Source of the DNA: Hypsibius dujardini
Taxonomy: Eukaryota; Tardigrada; Eutardigrada; Parachela; Hypsibiidae
NCBI GenBank assembly: GCA_001579985.1
Contig: LRSR01011133.1
Location: forward strand, 1 to 23,943
Direction: 5' to 3'
Length of the DNA stretch: 23,943 nt
A program made the translations under genes and the position numbers. Numbering within the stretch: position 1 is the first letter of the stretch; each line of letters opens with the position of its first letter. Positions 8,253-22,076 of this stretch are shown piece after piece. Below the pieces are notes generated by a model. The model saw only the letters and a list, made by a program, of their open reading frames with translations. It had not been told where the DNA came from and searched no databases.

Positions 8253-10775
8253 ATGTCTTCACAGAAGAGTAAGTGATGTTTTGAATTTTGAACAGTGAAG
8301 TCGACCTATTATTAGCCAGGCAACTGTCCGTCTGATCGCTTGATTGTTCATACATTATCAGCCGACTATCCACCGAACAACCGATTGATCAACCGATTGA
8401 TCAACTACCTGTATGACTGACTAACTGCGTGTGCGTGCGTACTTTCAGGCAGCCCCAGCGGCGGGGTTTCCAACAAACACCATCTCAACTTTCCTCGTTC
8501 CCGTGAAATTTACCTCAGCGATCCCACTGATTACGGGAATGCCTTCCTATTGCCCGTGAAGCTTCTCTCGGGCGAGGAATTGCGGCAGTCCATTCAGCGA
8601 GAAAGTCACGAAAGAGCCGCGGAGAAGTCTCGACGATGGTCTAATCTCGCGTTGGAACGTGATCAGGAGCTCCACGAGCGGATCGAAACTCAAGCCAAGG
8701 AAGCGGCGTCGGGCCGATTAAATGCGGAGAATCTGGCCAATGCGCAGTATCGGTTACAGCGGCATCAGCGCGAGCAGGCGCGTGAGAAGAAGCGTCAGGA
8801 GCTTCTGACATTGGAACGAAGCTCCGCTTTAGCATCAACGCCGCCGGCCAATTCGTTGAGTTCCTTTGGAGGTGAAAATGGCACGGAAACCAGACATGGT
8901 ATGATGAGCTGTCTTGTTGATGTGTTTTGGAGATTAATCAACAGTGCGCTATATCCGTACGGTACGGGATGGATGCACTGATTCGCATGCTGTCGCTCCT
9001 GTTGATTAATGAATACATTGATTGAATGATTGATAGATAGGTTGAATGATTGATAGGTCGATTGATAGGTTGATTGATTGGTTACAGCTCTCATGGGCAG
9101 TATTAGGAATTTGCTTAGTTGGTCTTCTCATTTCCGTTTTCAGAAACTCCGGACATTCCCAACAAGCAGTCACTGGCTAATGAAGCTGCGGTCGCTCAGC
9201 AGGAAAACGGAATCCAGGATGTGATAGTGGCGCATCTTGATGAGCTGCGAAAGACCATGCAGGCACTGACCCTGCGCATGACGTCCCTGCCCATTGAATC
9301 GCCCACCTCATCTGATAATTTGCGGGAAATTTACCGGCGCTACAAACTCCTGTATCAAAAGGCCGGATTGCTTGCCTCGGCTTTGGCTTCAGAATCAGCT
9401 CCGAATTCCAGTGTGGCATCCGATCTGGAGAAATGCGTCACTGAGACCAAGTCTCTGATATTACTAGCCCAGTCGGAACAAAACAAGGTATGAGCATGGT
9501 ATATTTGTTAGTCTGATGATTTATTTGATTTTGTTGAGTCTGTCTGTTGATTCTACCAGTTTTTGGTATATACATTACAAATTTACAGCTTCTAGAAGAA
9601 GCCGATAAGCGACGGAGAGACGAGCAGCTAGCGGTAGAGTCGGAACTGGAAGCCATTAAACAGGCAACTTTGGACACAGTTACACCGGTGGAGGCAGTTC
9701 CTGTTCCGAAAGAGGAAGTTGTCACAGTCTCCGCCAATGAGCGCGCCCAACGCCTGTACGAGTTCTACGCTCAAAAGGCAAAATCCGCCAAAGCTTCGTT
9801 TATGCAGCTGGAAAGCGACCCCGCACTGAAGTCGCTCAAAAGCGCCGTCCTTTTTGCTAGCAGTAATCCTGTTGTCACTTGCTCAGCAAACTCCGCAATG
9901 GAAATCATCGAGCCCTATCGGAAGGCGTTTCTGCTCCTGCGAGGTGCCGAGGTGGAAACGAACTCTATTCGGGTTCGACTGTCTCACCATCCCGACATCG
10001 TCCACTACGTTCGTTATAACATGGCCAAAAAGTTCATCGATCTCGCCTGCATGCAAACGGAGGAGAAGAATGAGATTAAACTGTTCGCCTTGGCTACACT
10101 CATCACCGAATTGTGGTCCGCGGATCCGACGTTTGGGGAGACTTTTCTCGCGCTCCTCTTCAGTGAATTTCCCGTTTTGCTGCCGTATTACGGCAAGGCA
10201 AGCCTCAAATTGGAGGGCAACGTGGAACTGCAGCTGAAACGGCTCGGAGCTTTATCCAAGTTTTACGCCGCCATCATGCAGACTGATCGGACTTTTCTGC
10301 TCAAGTAAGTCCTGCGAACAAAAATACGTGACAGAAAGTCATAGGGACACATGTCTATTGTGTCTTGTAAGGGACACATGTCTATTGTGTCTTGTGAGGG
10401 ACTCATGTCTGTTCTATCTTTAGACGACTCTTCCCGACCAAAACCTTTGACGGGGTAAATCCACACGGCGTCCAAGCGGGCTGGGAGTTGCTTTCCGGCC
10501 TGGTCAACCAAGAACCGCAACTAGGAACGACCGTTCTAGTTATGCGGAACGTGTTAAGCGTCGCCGGGTGGCTCCTGCACCGGACTTACCAGAAGCAGTT
10601 CTCCAAGCTGCTGGCTCATGTATCGCGGTATGTATTGCCGAAAATCCGGAGTACGACACCAAAAGAACTTCAAGGACCAGTCGAACGGCTCGCTGAGCTG
10701 CTGGACGTCTTTCACCGCACTCAAACTGTGGCTGTTCCGGAAAACCGCCTTTCTGAAGAATTTTGGTCTTATTAA
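8253..10775 (+). CDS. GLE1: mRNA export factor GLE1, 5 exons, 625 aa
   Basis: Exons: 8253-8268, 8449-8898, 9144-9487, 9589-10304, 10424-10775, all in phase. GLE1 sits at the cytoplasmic face of the nuclear pore. With inositol hexakisphosphate it activates the DEAD-box ATPase DBP5/DDX19 to release mRNPs, and it also acts in translation. The first exon gives only MSSQK plus one base. Residues about 57-140 are a highly charged coiled coil, followed by an SSFGG motif and a second helical segment (about 160-300). The C-terminal HEAT-like domain (about 310-625) has the family look: LYEFYAQKAKSAKASF, a YNMAKKFIDLACMQ block, LLPYYGKAS, GVQAGWELLSGLVN and RTYQKQFSKLL. The length is near human GLE1 (698). 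The gene is divergent from SNAPC3. The assignment rests on the C-terminal domain; the N-terminal start exon is very short and less certain. Confidence 0.92.
9000..9086. repeat. Imperfect TGAT/GATAGGT repeat in GLE1 intron 2
   Basis: Bases 9000-9086 are imperfect repeats of GATTGATTG, GAATGATTG and GATAGGTTG inside the 245-nt intron 8899-9143. This intron is roughly twice the usual length in the window, and the array accounts for the excess. Confidence 0.8.
10344..10423 (+). repeat. 27-bp tandem repeat ending at the GLE1 intron 4 acceptor
   Basis: Three copies of a 26-27 bp unit lie head to tail: 10344-10370 and 10371-10397 (nearly identical, core GGGACACATGTCTATTG) and a diverged 10398-10423 (GGGACTCATGTCTGTTC). 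The last copy ends CTATCTTTAG, and its AG is the splice acceptor for exon 5 at 10424. The two upstream copies end TTGTAA and TTGTGA instead, so they lack the AG. Confidence 0.85.
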
Positions 10776-11056
10776 GGCATGTCTAATGTTAGGGGTCATA
10801 GATTTTTTAAATCATTATTATAGTTAACGTTGTTGTCGTTTGAAGCAGTTGTTATTGAGTTTAGGACGTCATGAAGCACAGAAATAAGAGTTGGCCAGAA
10901 GTAGACTGGCGAAACTTAAAGAAGCGTTTTGAAATAATACTCGTATTATTAGTTCATTGACATGCGTAACGAATGCTCTCCAGACATTGATACGATAAAA
11001 ACGTTGTGTCACTACTGGAACACTGGACATCCTGCTGCTGCAGCGGGACCCACCAC
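10776..11056. other. Convergent 3' intergenic region, GLE1 and the orphan ORF
   Basis: The 281 bp between the two stop codons should contain both 3' UTRs. No AATAAA or ATTAAA was found on either strand. AT-rich patches lie at 10800-10825 and 10930-10955. Nothing else is recognised. Confidence 0.5.
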
Positions 11057-11665
11057 TTAACACTGTTCCGGGTGGTCATCATCATCATCCACGGTGTACA
11101 TACTCTCCGAACCGCCGTACGAATACTTATACTGCTCCAATGCGAACAGACAAATCCGCCGTTTCTCGTAAGGGTATCGAAGTTCCTTCCCGGCCTGCCG
11201 CCATTCCAGCAGCTCCACTTCACTCTGCCGCAATTCGTCTTCAATGAAGCCACCGTACTCAGCTTCCTTGTCCTCGACACACATCGACAATTCCGAGCGA
11301 AAGGCATCGTCGATGGTGACGGAGGCGGCGTAGTCCAGAACGTCCTGCCGGGCACATCCACGTCGATGCATGCCCGCGAGGAAGCCACTCCATGAAAGGA
11401 GGGACAGCACGTTGGACAGCTCCTGGTACTCCATCATGGTCTTGTCCAGGCAGTATTGCAGAACGCAGCGGTAGCCGTCGCACCCGTCTTGGTCAGCTCG
11501 CAGGGAGATGCCCCGATAGGAGTGGGCAGGCGTGACCGACACGCTCTCCGCGTAGTCGGTGGCTTGCTTAACGAACTCCAGGGTGATTCGTCGGGATGGG
11601 CATTCGTTGAAGATGCAGTTCATCAGGGCAACTTCCGCGGCACTTTCGCGCATTTGACTTTGCAT
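11057..11665 (-). CDS. Unrecognised protein ORF, 202 aa, cysteine-containing, acidic tail
   Basis: A single open frame runs from ATG at 11665 to TAA at 11057-11059. Visible features are about nine cysteines spread along the chain (for example NCIFNEC, GCDGYRC and QYC), a Glu-rich helix (about 130-165) and a strongly acidic end DDDDDHPEQC. There is no signal peptide or membrane segment at this ATG. The frame stays open about 60 nt upstream without another ATG, and AATTAG there could be an acceptor, so a 5' exon may be missing. It lies tail-to-tail with GLE1, 281 bp between stops. I do not recognise the family. Sustained high-complexity coding over 600 bp argues for a real gene. Confidence 0.55.
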   Translation of the reverse strand: MQSQMRESAAEVALMNCIFNECPSRRITLEFVKQATDYAESVSVTPAHSYRGISLRADQDGCDGYRCVLQYCLDKTMMEYQELSNVLSLLSWSGFLAGMHRRGCARQDVLDYAASVTIDDAFRSELSMCVEDKEAEYGGFIEDELRQSEVELLEWRQAGKELRYPYEKRRICLFALEQYKYSYGGSESMYTVDDDDDHPEQC

Positions 11666-12176
11666 CGCCCGCTCGGCAAAGGTTGAATACCTCCCCGATA
11701 AACCTTTACGGTAAACAAATATTATTGCTAATTAATATATAGACAGATAAAATGCCAATACAAGTTAGTCGCAGAGGAATCGTACTTCTACTACAGTGGT
11801 ATCATCATTTCAGCAAAGTACAGTGTACTGTAGTGCCACGATTATAACGGTCAGTTTTTACACCCGGGCAGCGCACTCGGCCTTTGTGTGTCCTGATGCC
11901 AATCCATGACATGGGCGCGTGTGACGGAGGCGGGGCTTAACTGACCGTTATAATCGTGGCGCTACAGTATAATCAAGTATGATTAAATTAAATACGATAT
12001 CTGAAAATGAATATATCAATCTAGAAACCTATCTATAAATCTCGAATCTAAATTTATAAATCTATATTTATTAATCTTCAGAATATTTTAGTATGTCTTT
12101 CAGAAGAAGTATGATACGTTTGGTGTCGAAAAAAATCACCAACGAGGCAACGACTGATTTTTCAAAACAAATCTAT
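11666..12176. other. Intergenic region between the two orphan ORFs
   Basis: Apart from the family C element (11828-11967), this 511-bp region is AT-rich. Bases 11985-12085 repeat variants of TATAAATCT and TCTATATT. On the minus strand an AATAAA (12067-12072) lies about 105 nt beyond the stop of the 12177-12612 ORF and could be its polyadenylation signal, though AT-richness makes chance likely. Confidence 0.45.
11828..11967. mobile_element. MITE-like foldback element, family C, intergenic
   Basis: Terminal inverted repeats of about 28 bp are nearly perfect: left CTGTAGTGCCACGATTATAA, right its complement ending GTGGCGCTACAG. TA flanks both ends (11826-11827, 11968-11969). The 140-bp element has a GC-rich interior and no ORF. 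The block GGAGGCGGGGCTTAACT at 11926-11942, which runs into the right terminal repeat, is also present in family B copy 1 (12959-12975). Confidence 0.85.
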
Positions 12177-12612
12177 TTATAAGTTTGTTCTATCTACTGT
12201 TTGTGTCTGCTTCCCTGTTGTATTTATTCCCCTATTGAACACTTCAAAAATGGAAACCAACTGACCGGATGGAGGGCTTCGTGGACCATAACACGAACCG
12301 CCAGGCAGCAACAGGTAGCACGCGTAATCAATTTCTCGTCCTTCTCGATCTGTGATTGAGATCCAGTCGTACTCCACCAATTCTTTCCCCATAGAACGGT
12401 CAAGGCCCGATTCGGATGCACCAGATTCATGGTCTGTCATGGGTGCCGTCGCTTTTTTGAGCCCGATGAAGTCCTCCAGTTTCTGAGCGTTGCTGACGCT
12501 TTCACCCCCGAAATCCTCCATCTTCTGGTTGTAGGTTTGAATAGTCGTCCGCACGGTTGCCGACAAATGCTGCTCTAACGCTTCTGCGAGACTATTGAAC
12601 GTGGAGAGATCC
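12177..12612 (-). CDS. Unrecognised ORF, about 144 aa
   Basis: The frame runs from ATG at 12612 (MDLSTFNSLAEALEQHL) to TAA at 12177-12179. The first half looks helical and amphipathic (about residues 3-50). The middle is Ser/Glu-rich, and the second half has a more hydrophobic block (EIDYACYLLLPGG). The frame extends upstream to 12746, but that part enters a family B element, so the internal ATG is preferred. A possible AATAAA lies about 105 nt past the stop. The family is not recognised. The last 30 residues could be read-through of an unrecognised intron, so exact limits are uncertain. Confidence 0.45.
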
Positions 12613-13304
12613 ATGATTTTTTGACGTAATAAATGAAGAAAGATATTTTTCGACCGATTTGTTTTTGCACCAGCCGAATAATTCTCCCTAATAAAGCTTG
12701 AATGCATCAAATTCCTGTACACTGTGCCGTGTGCTCGCGATATCAAGGGACACTTTTCTGCCCTACCCGTAAATTTTAACCAACCTGGGCCGTGCCTATT
12801 CAGTGCCGTTCACCAAATTAGCTTTGTAGGGAGAAATATACAGAAAAGCACAACTGTACAATCAATCGATCGAGTACAACGAGTAAGCTGTGCGAAATCA
12901 GCCAATCAGAAACAGTGAATGAGATTGAACGTTCAATCGAGTGCAGGGCCATGTCGAGGGAGGCGGGGCTTAACTATCCCTTGAGATCGCGAGCATACGG
13001 TACTAAGAGTCGAAATTCCAAAGCATGCATGCCTCGTTCGATTTTGAGTTGAAGTCGGGTTAGTAGGCTCAGCACCTACCCAAATCACTCTAGCTGCTGA
13101 CCGTTGTCCAATAAAAATCGACTACAGCGATCTTGCCGGCTGCTCTTGGCGTAGGAGTAGTTAATTCTTCTGTTAAGTATCCCTCAGATGCAAAAATATG
13201 ACCCCACGAAATAATTTGAAAATGAGGAGCGGTGGATTATGAACTGCAGATTCTGTCATCGAGAAGAAAAGGAATGATCATTAGAAAGGTTAAACACGGA
13301 TGGA
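12613..13304. other. Intergenic region between the orphan ORF and SFR1
   Basis: This stretch contains the family B element (12724-13003). The remaining 300 bp (13006-13304) shows no ORF, RNA gene or repeat that I can recognise. It should hold the SFR1 3' UTR; no AATAAA is seen on the minus strand. Confidence 0.45.
12724..13003. mobile_element. MITE-like element, family B copy 1, intergenic
   Basis: This 280-bp element is very similar to the copy at 23046-23326 over its whole length, for example at CACTTTTCTGCCCTACCCG and AATCAATCGATCGAGTACAA. The right terminal repeat (CCCTTGAGATCGCGAGCATA) is intact and ends beside TA at 13004-13005. The left end (GTGCCGTGTGCTCGCGATAT) is diverged and its flanking TA is lost. 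No transposase is encoded. It lies upstream of the 12177-12612 ORF. Confidence 0.9.
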
Positions 13305-14161
13305 CTACGGAGCAGATTTTTGGTTGTTTCCTTCTTCGAAAAAACAGCCATTCCGTTCATCGAAACCGACGATTTCTGGATCAATTCCGAGACTAGTGAT
13401 GAAGTATGAAATCGGGGGTTTGGGCGCGGGATGTTCCGCTTCGATTGCCATGAGGGCGGCGCGAAGAGCTTTCCTCCACGTGACAATGTTGACCTCCACA
13501 CTGTTGTAGTCATTCTATGTTGAAATAAAAAAAACAGGACAATAATCTGGTGATGTACGGGAATGCCGAAGTTACAACTTAAAGAGTCGAAAATGCATCA
13601 AGATCAATGAAGCCAGAACGATCGGATACGAATTACACACGTGGTAAAAATCCTCCGCTAACCGAATTAAGCTATTACACTCGTTGCGTAGCTGTCGCAC
13701 ACAGCTCCCGAGTTGAAGTGCGTAATTCGGTTAGCGCCAGGTTTTTGCCACCTCTGTACGCCCATGACTAGTTTATTAATTTAAGTCCGTTACAAAATGC
13801 AGGTACACCCGCCAATAAATGTGTAGTAACAATTTGGGAATAATTTTTAAGCGATCAATTTTAATTAAGAATCAGAAATCGTGATTCTGGTGGAGGTGAT
13901 CAATTCAATGGGGAGACTTTAGTCCAACACGCACATTTTGTAGCCGCTAACTGCTGTAATCAAACAATCCATCGACCACTTGTGCAAGGATACATCAACT
14001 CGCAAACTCACGCGATTCCTATAAGAATGCAACAGCTCTAAGTTCCGGAGCTTGTTTTCTTTCAGTGAGATGCGAGCTAGCAGATCCCTCTCCTCTTTCA
14101 GCATATCTTCCAGTGAAACAGCCATATTTCCAACACTCTCCGGCGGCACTGCAGCAGGCAT
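13305..14161 (-). CDS. SFR1: SFR1/MEI5-like recombination mediator subunit, 2 exons, 119 aa
   Basis: Exons on the minus strand: 14012-14161 and 13305-13514, with a clean GTGAGT donor and phase 0. SFR1 pairs with SWI5 to stabilise RAD51/DMC1 filaments in homologous recombination. The join reads KLRNLELLHSYRNR then NDYNSVEVNIVTWRKALRAA. This matches the SFR1 C-terminal domain pattern (LRKLKLVxxYRxKND then a conserved Trp-Arg helix). It is followed by the family's short tail, ISYFITSLGIDPEIVGFDER. Human SFR1 is about 245 residues and yeast about 300; here only the coiled coil and C-terminal domain remain, so the disordered N-terminal half is absent. The start ATG at 14161 is followed at once by the conserved helix. 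The 497-nt intron carries a family A foldback element. The gene is head-to-head with INO80B. The identification rests on about 85 residues. Confidence 0.85.
13636..13756. mobile_element. MITE-like foldback element, family A copy 1, in the SFR1 intron
   Basis: The 121-bp element is flanked by TA (13634-13635, 13757-13758). Its ends are inverted repeats: CACACGTGGTAAAAATCCTC on the left and the near complement ending GGTTTTTGCCACC on the right. Inside, CGCTAACCGAATTA and TAATTCGGTTAGCG extend the pairing to about 34 bp per arm. A second copy is at 20118-20236. It encodes no protein. Confidence 0.88.
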
Positions 14162-14480
14162 CGTTTTTGAAGATGTGTACGAGAATCGAAGAACAGGTGG
14201 CTAGACAGCTGATTTAAAAATCGAAAAAGAAAACAATAAACAAGGAAGACTGTTCGGTTCAGTTGACCGAGTTAGCCGACTGCGCTTCGTACAGTCCGGT
14301 CCATCCAGTATGTGACCAGCAAACCAGTCAAAGTCAAACCAGCCATTCAATCAAGCAAAGCTGAAAACAACAACAACATCATTCACGCTCCATTCACGGG
14401 AAAGGTATTCGGCCAGTCGAACTGGAATCTGCCCCTGGAAACGCAAATTCCACTACCTCGGCCTACCGAGAGCGGAAGCC
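14162..14480. other. Divergent promoter region between SFR1 and INO80B
   Basis: Only 319 bp separate the two start codons, so the promoters probably overlap. On the INO80B side a minimal upstream ORF, ATG immediately followed by TGA, sits at 14310-14315 in the same register as the main start. No other ATG lies between it and 14481, which supports 14481 as the INO80B start. No TATA box is seen. Confidence 0.5.
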
Positions 14481-17186
14481 ATGCCTCGTCCATCAATCAC
14501 TATGGTTTTGCATCGAACTTCACGCTCATCGAAGCAATCGGCGGAGACGGCATCAACAGCACCCGCTGCGTCCTCCGGCCCTTCAACCTCCGAAGCATCT
14601 CCAACTTCCCCGCCCCAGACCACGGATAATTCTCCCGAAAAACGCATCCGTAAACCGTCGCAGAGGATGTTGGAAGCACTGCAAGACGACACCGAGGGCG
14701 CGCCGGAGAAAGCGGTTGCGTTTGTGGCTATCGGGAAGGGCAAGCGAAAAGAGACCCCGTCGTCGGAGCTGCCATCAACGGGTAGGATTGTCTTTTTCCT
14801 TAGTGTGTTTTTCCTACGATTGCGAGCTAACTTATTAGAAATAGTAATTCAAACTTCAAAGTCTGATAATATTCGAAGATCGTTACTTCGTTCATTTCTG
14901 TTAACCGAAATTGTCCAACGTCCATTGATTGGGGAATGTCAGAGTGTGGTCGATTGCTTGATTGCTCGATCGCTCGATCGCTTGATTGCTCGATCGCTTG
15001 ATTGCTCGACTGTAGACAATTGTTCATCATCTTTTTGTGTGATGGAAATTTGATTTGTTGTGTCGGGAAGGGCCCATGGCACACACTTCATTTTCGGGTG
15101 CTAATCAGCAATGCTTAATTTGATTGATGTAATATGAGGTCTCTCTTGCTTAATCGATGGATGTTATGATCGTGTGAGCTCTTCACCTGATACTGCGGTT
15201 ACGATCGATTGATTGATGTGTCAAATATTTGGTGATGACTGGTGACGACTGGTGACTAGAGAAATTACAGGCAGAATTATGGACCGTGATACATGTTTTA
15301 GGTGGTTCACAAAGTAAACGGCTTCGCGGAGCGCCCGTCGCTGAAGACTCCACACCAGAAGCAGTGCTAGATGCTTTTGGTTTCGCCACTCCGGATAAAG
15401 TACCCCGGAAGGTGAAGGGCAAGCGGGGCTCGGATGCGTCTTTGACCGGAGGAGACGTTTCTTCGGGTTCGTCAACTAGGAAAAAGTCGGGGAGGGGCAA
15501 CGATGCTAAGAAAAAGGGGAAATTGTTGAGTAATCGGACGAGAAGTAACAAGGCAGCAGAGGATGATGATTTCGTGCAAGAAGATTCGTCTGTGCCATCG
15601 GAGGAGGAATACGCGGAAGCGACAACTGAAACGTCTTTGACAGAAGATGACGAAGATGATCTGAATGATAGCCCGTCGCCTAAGCAATTGGCGAAATTGA
15701 AGATTCGCGTGCCTAAGTAAGAAATTTTTCCGTTCCTAATCGGTGCTGCAGTCGGTGCTTGAATGATGCTCTACGTATTCATACAAACAGGCAGTTGGAC
15801 GAGGGGAGATGGTCAGAGAAGCAAAACTGTTATGAGTTCAACACCTAAATCATGGTTTGTTTTTTCATTAGGAGTGTCCTCAGTGTCGCAGAAAGCGACT
15901 CTACGGATGATCAAATGAAAGGAACATCGGCTTCAAAATCAGGTTTGCCATCTATAGTTCAGGCTTGTTTGGCATAACTTTGAAAAATATTTTTGCGGTG
16001 CTGTAGGTCCCAAACAGACAAAGTTACTGAAAACGGTAAACAGCAAAACCAAAAAATCAAAAAAGAACGAACCTATTGCGGAAGTCCTGCCGGAGGCTGA
16101 ACGGAACACTGATGCGAATGAAAGCAGCAGCGTCTTCCCTGAAGAAGGCGATGCGTCCCTATCGGGTGACCGGCGGTTGACCGCACGCCAGGTCGGTAAT
16201 TGGATCCTTCCTTCGTGGTACGCGTGTGCTGACTTGTTCTGTTGTTTTGATAGCGGGCAAAGCTATACGGTGCCGAAGATCATCTCATCAAACTGGAAGG
16301 TAACTGTTGCCTAGTCTCTTGCCGCCATATGACAGACACAGACACAGACACAGACAGACACAGACACAGACAGACACAGAGAGACACAGAGAGACACAGA
16401 CAGGCACAGACAGAGACAGGCACAGACACAGACAGAGACAGGCACAGACAGAGACAGGCACAGACAGAGACAGGCACAGACAGAGACAGGCACAGACAGG
16501 CACAGACACAGACACACATGCACAGATACATTTATAATGACTCTACGTACTGTACGTGATTGTTCTTTTGCTTGTGTAGATCCTCGTGCAAAAACACCAC
16601 CAGCAGATTATCTGGAGAAAAAGGAGGAGCGCAATAAGAAGAGACGCATTCAAGCAGCGGAACGCAGAGAAGAACTCAAAGTTAGTTGGTGATCAGTTGA
16701 AATTAGATAGGCAAGGCGACAGAGTGATAAAGCATTGGTCCACCGTACCGCGAGACGGAAATACCGGTGAGTACTCACTCCTATCCGGTTTGATTCGTTC
16801 CAGACCGAAACAGTGCAAAAGTTGTTGCACAAGGCTCCCAGCAATAAAAAGGGAGGAAAACCGGAGGGGAATGCCTCGAGACAAATGGTCAAATACGTGA
16901 TCAGTCAGCAAGGCACGACTGTGTTCTACCCTGAAGGAGCTCTCACAATGCAGCGTATGGCCCCGATAAGGTAATTACTACTTTACCAGGCCATTCGATC
17001 GGTTCAAAATGTGAACTCCTTCCGTGACACCGTTCTCCATTTAGCGCGCCTCTCCTTGTGAAGTGTGGCGTTTCGGGATGCAAAAATGCCAGGCGTTATT
17101 CATGTTCAAAGACGGGCCTAGCGCTGTGCAGCCTGGAGTGCTACAAGAAGCATCAGAATCGTCGCTCTACCAGCCGAGTTAAATGA
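14481..17186 (+). CDS. INO80B: INO80 complex subunit B (INO80B/Ies2, PAPA-1 and HIT zinc finger), 8 exons, 475 aa
   Basis: Exons: 14481-14781, 15302-15716, 15872-15942, 16007-16191, 16254-16299, 16580-16680, 16804-16970, 17045-17186; phases agree throughout. INO80B/Ies2 is a subunit of the INO80 nucleosome remodeller and stimulates its ATPase. The first 310 residues are Ser/Lys/Glu-rich and disordered. The conserved part starts at LTARQRAKLYG (320-330). The PAPA-1 region follows: [20 protein letters not shown], then [15 protein letters not shown] and [20 protein letters not shown]-terminal HIT zinc finger has Cys436, Cys441, Cys449, Cys457, Cys461 and His465 around [18 protein letters not shown], with the same spacing as the human protein. 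The N-terminal tail is longer than in vertebrates (about 356 aa in total). The gene is convergent with HSPA9. Confidence 0.93.
14951..15011. repeat. GATTGCTC/GATCGCTC octamer array in INO80B intron 1
   Basis: About seven copies of the octamer family GATTGCTT, GATTGCTC, GATCGCTC and GATCGCTT lie head to tail within the 520-nt first intron (14782-15301). More TGAT repeats occur near 15205-15215. Confidence 0.8.
16328..16520. repeat. CAGACA microsatellite in INO80B intron 5
   Basis: Nearly 200 bp of CAGACA, CAGAGA and CAGGCACAGA repeats fill most of the 280-nt intron 16300-16579. All three frames on both strands are open here purely because of the repeat, giving spurious Cys/Val/Leu or Gln/Thr/Asp/Arg proteins. 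Confidence 0.93.
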
Positions 17187-17599
17187 GTCTTGCTCGCCAC
17201 ATCCACGCAAGCCGTAGTGGTCCTCTGCCCATTGCTTCACTATTTTTCGTATGATTGTATGATTGTTTACCTCGCAGAACAATCAGCGTTAAGCATTTCT
17301 TGTTTTAATATCCCAATTCCTGCTCCGACTTTGGTTGTGAGTAAAACACTAAGAAGAAGTACCGACAGTAATAAGTTTGCACGTAGGCACACCGACCAAC
17401 AACCCACCAAATCCCCCCGCTTACCCCTGCGAGAAACAAAAAAGAAACACACCATGTGCGGCGGCGAGAAGATACTCTCGCAGCAGTAAAAATATCATCA
17501 CACAGTGAATAACAGTTCAGCAACAAAATCAGAAACAGCGTTTGTCGGTCCGTCATGTAGGATCAAGCACGTGACACGCAAGCAAGCAATCGCAACCGT
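17187..17599. other. Convergent 3' region between INO80B and HSPA9
   Basis: This 413-bp region holds the 3' UTRs of both genes. No AATAAA or ATTAAA was found on either strand. There are open frames on both strands without recognisable similarity. A TGTATGATTG doublet occurs at about 17250-17268. Nothing else is recognised. Confidence 0.5.

Positions 17600-22076
<4,477 letters not shown>

Noticed and set aside
9854-10237. Alternative 127-codon ORF inside the large GLE1 exon
   Set aside because: It is an out-of-frame shadow, rich in Arg/Ser/Pro and Trp. The GLE1 frame has the recognisable family sequence and correct splice phases.
12613-12746. Longer start for the 12177-12612 ORF
   Set aside because: The extension runs into the family B element at 12724, and the internal ATG at 12612 begins a more convincing helical segment.
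14312-14629. Plus-strand ORF beginning TSKPVKVKPA as the INO80B start
   Set aside because: It starts with GTG, is in a different frame from the INO80B protein, and has no ATG. The ATG at 14481 is the first after the ATGTGA upstream ORF.
16280-16559. Overlapping Cys/Val/Leu-rich or Thr/Asp/Arg-rich ORFs on both strands
   Set aside because: They are translations of the CAGACA microsatellite inside an INO80B intron; every frame is open because of the repeat.
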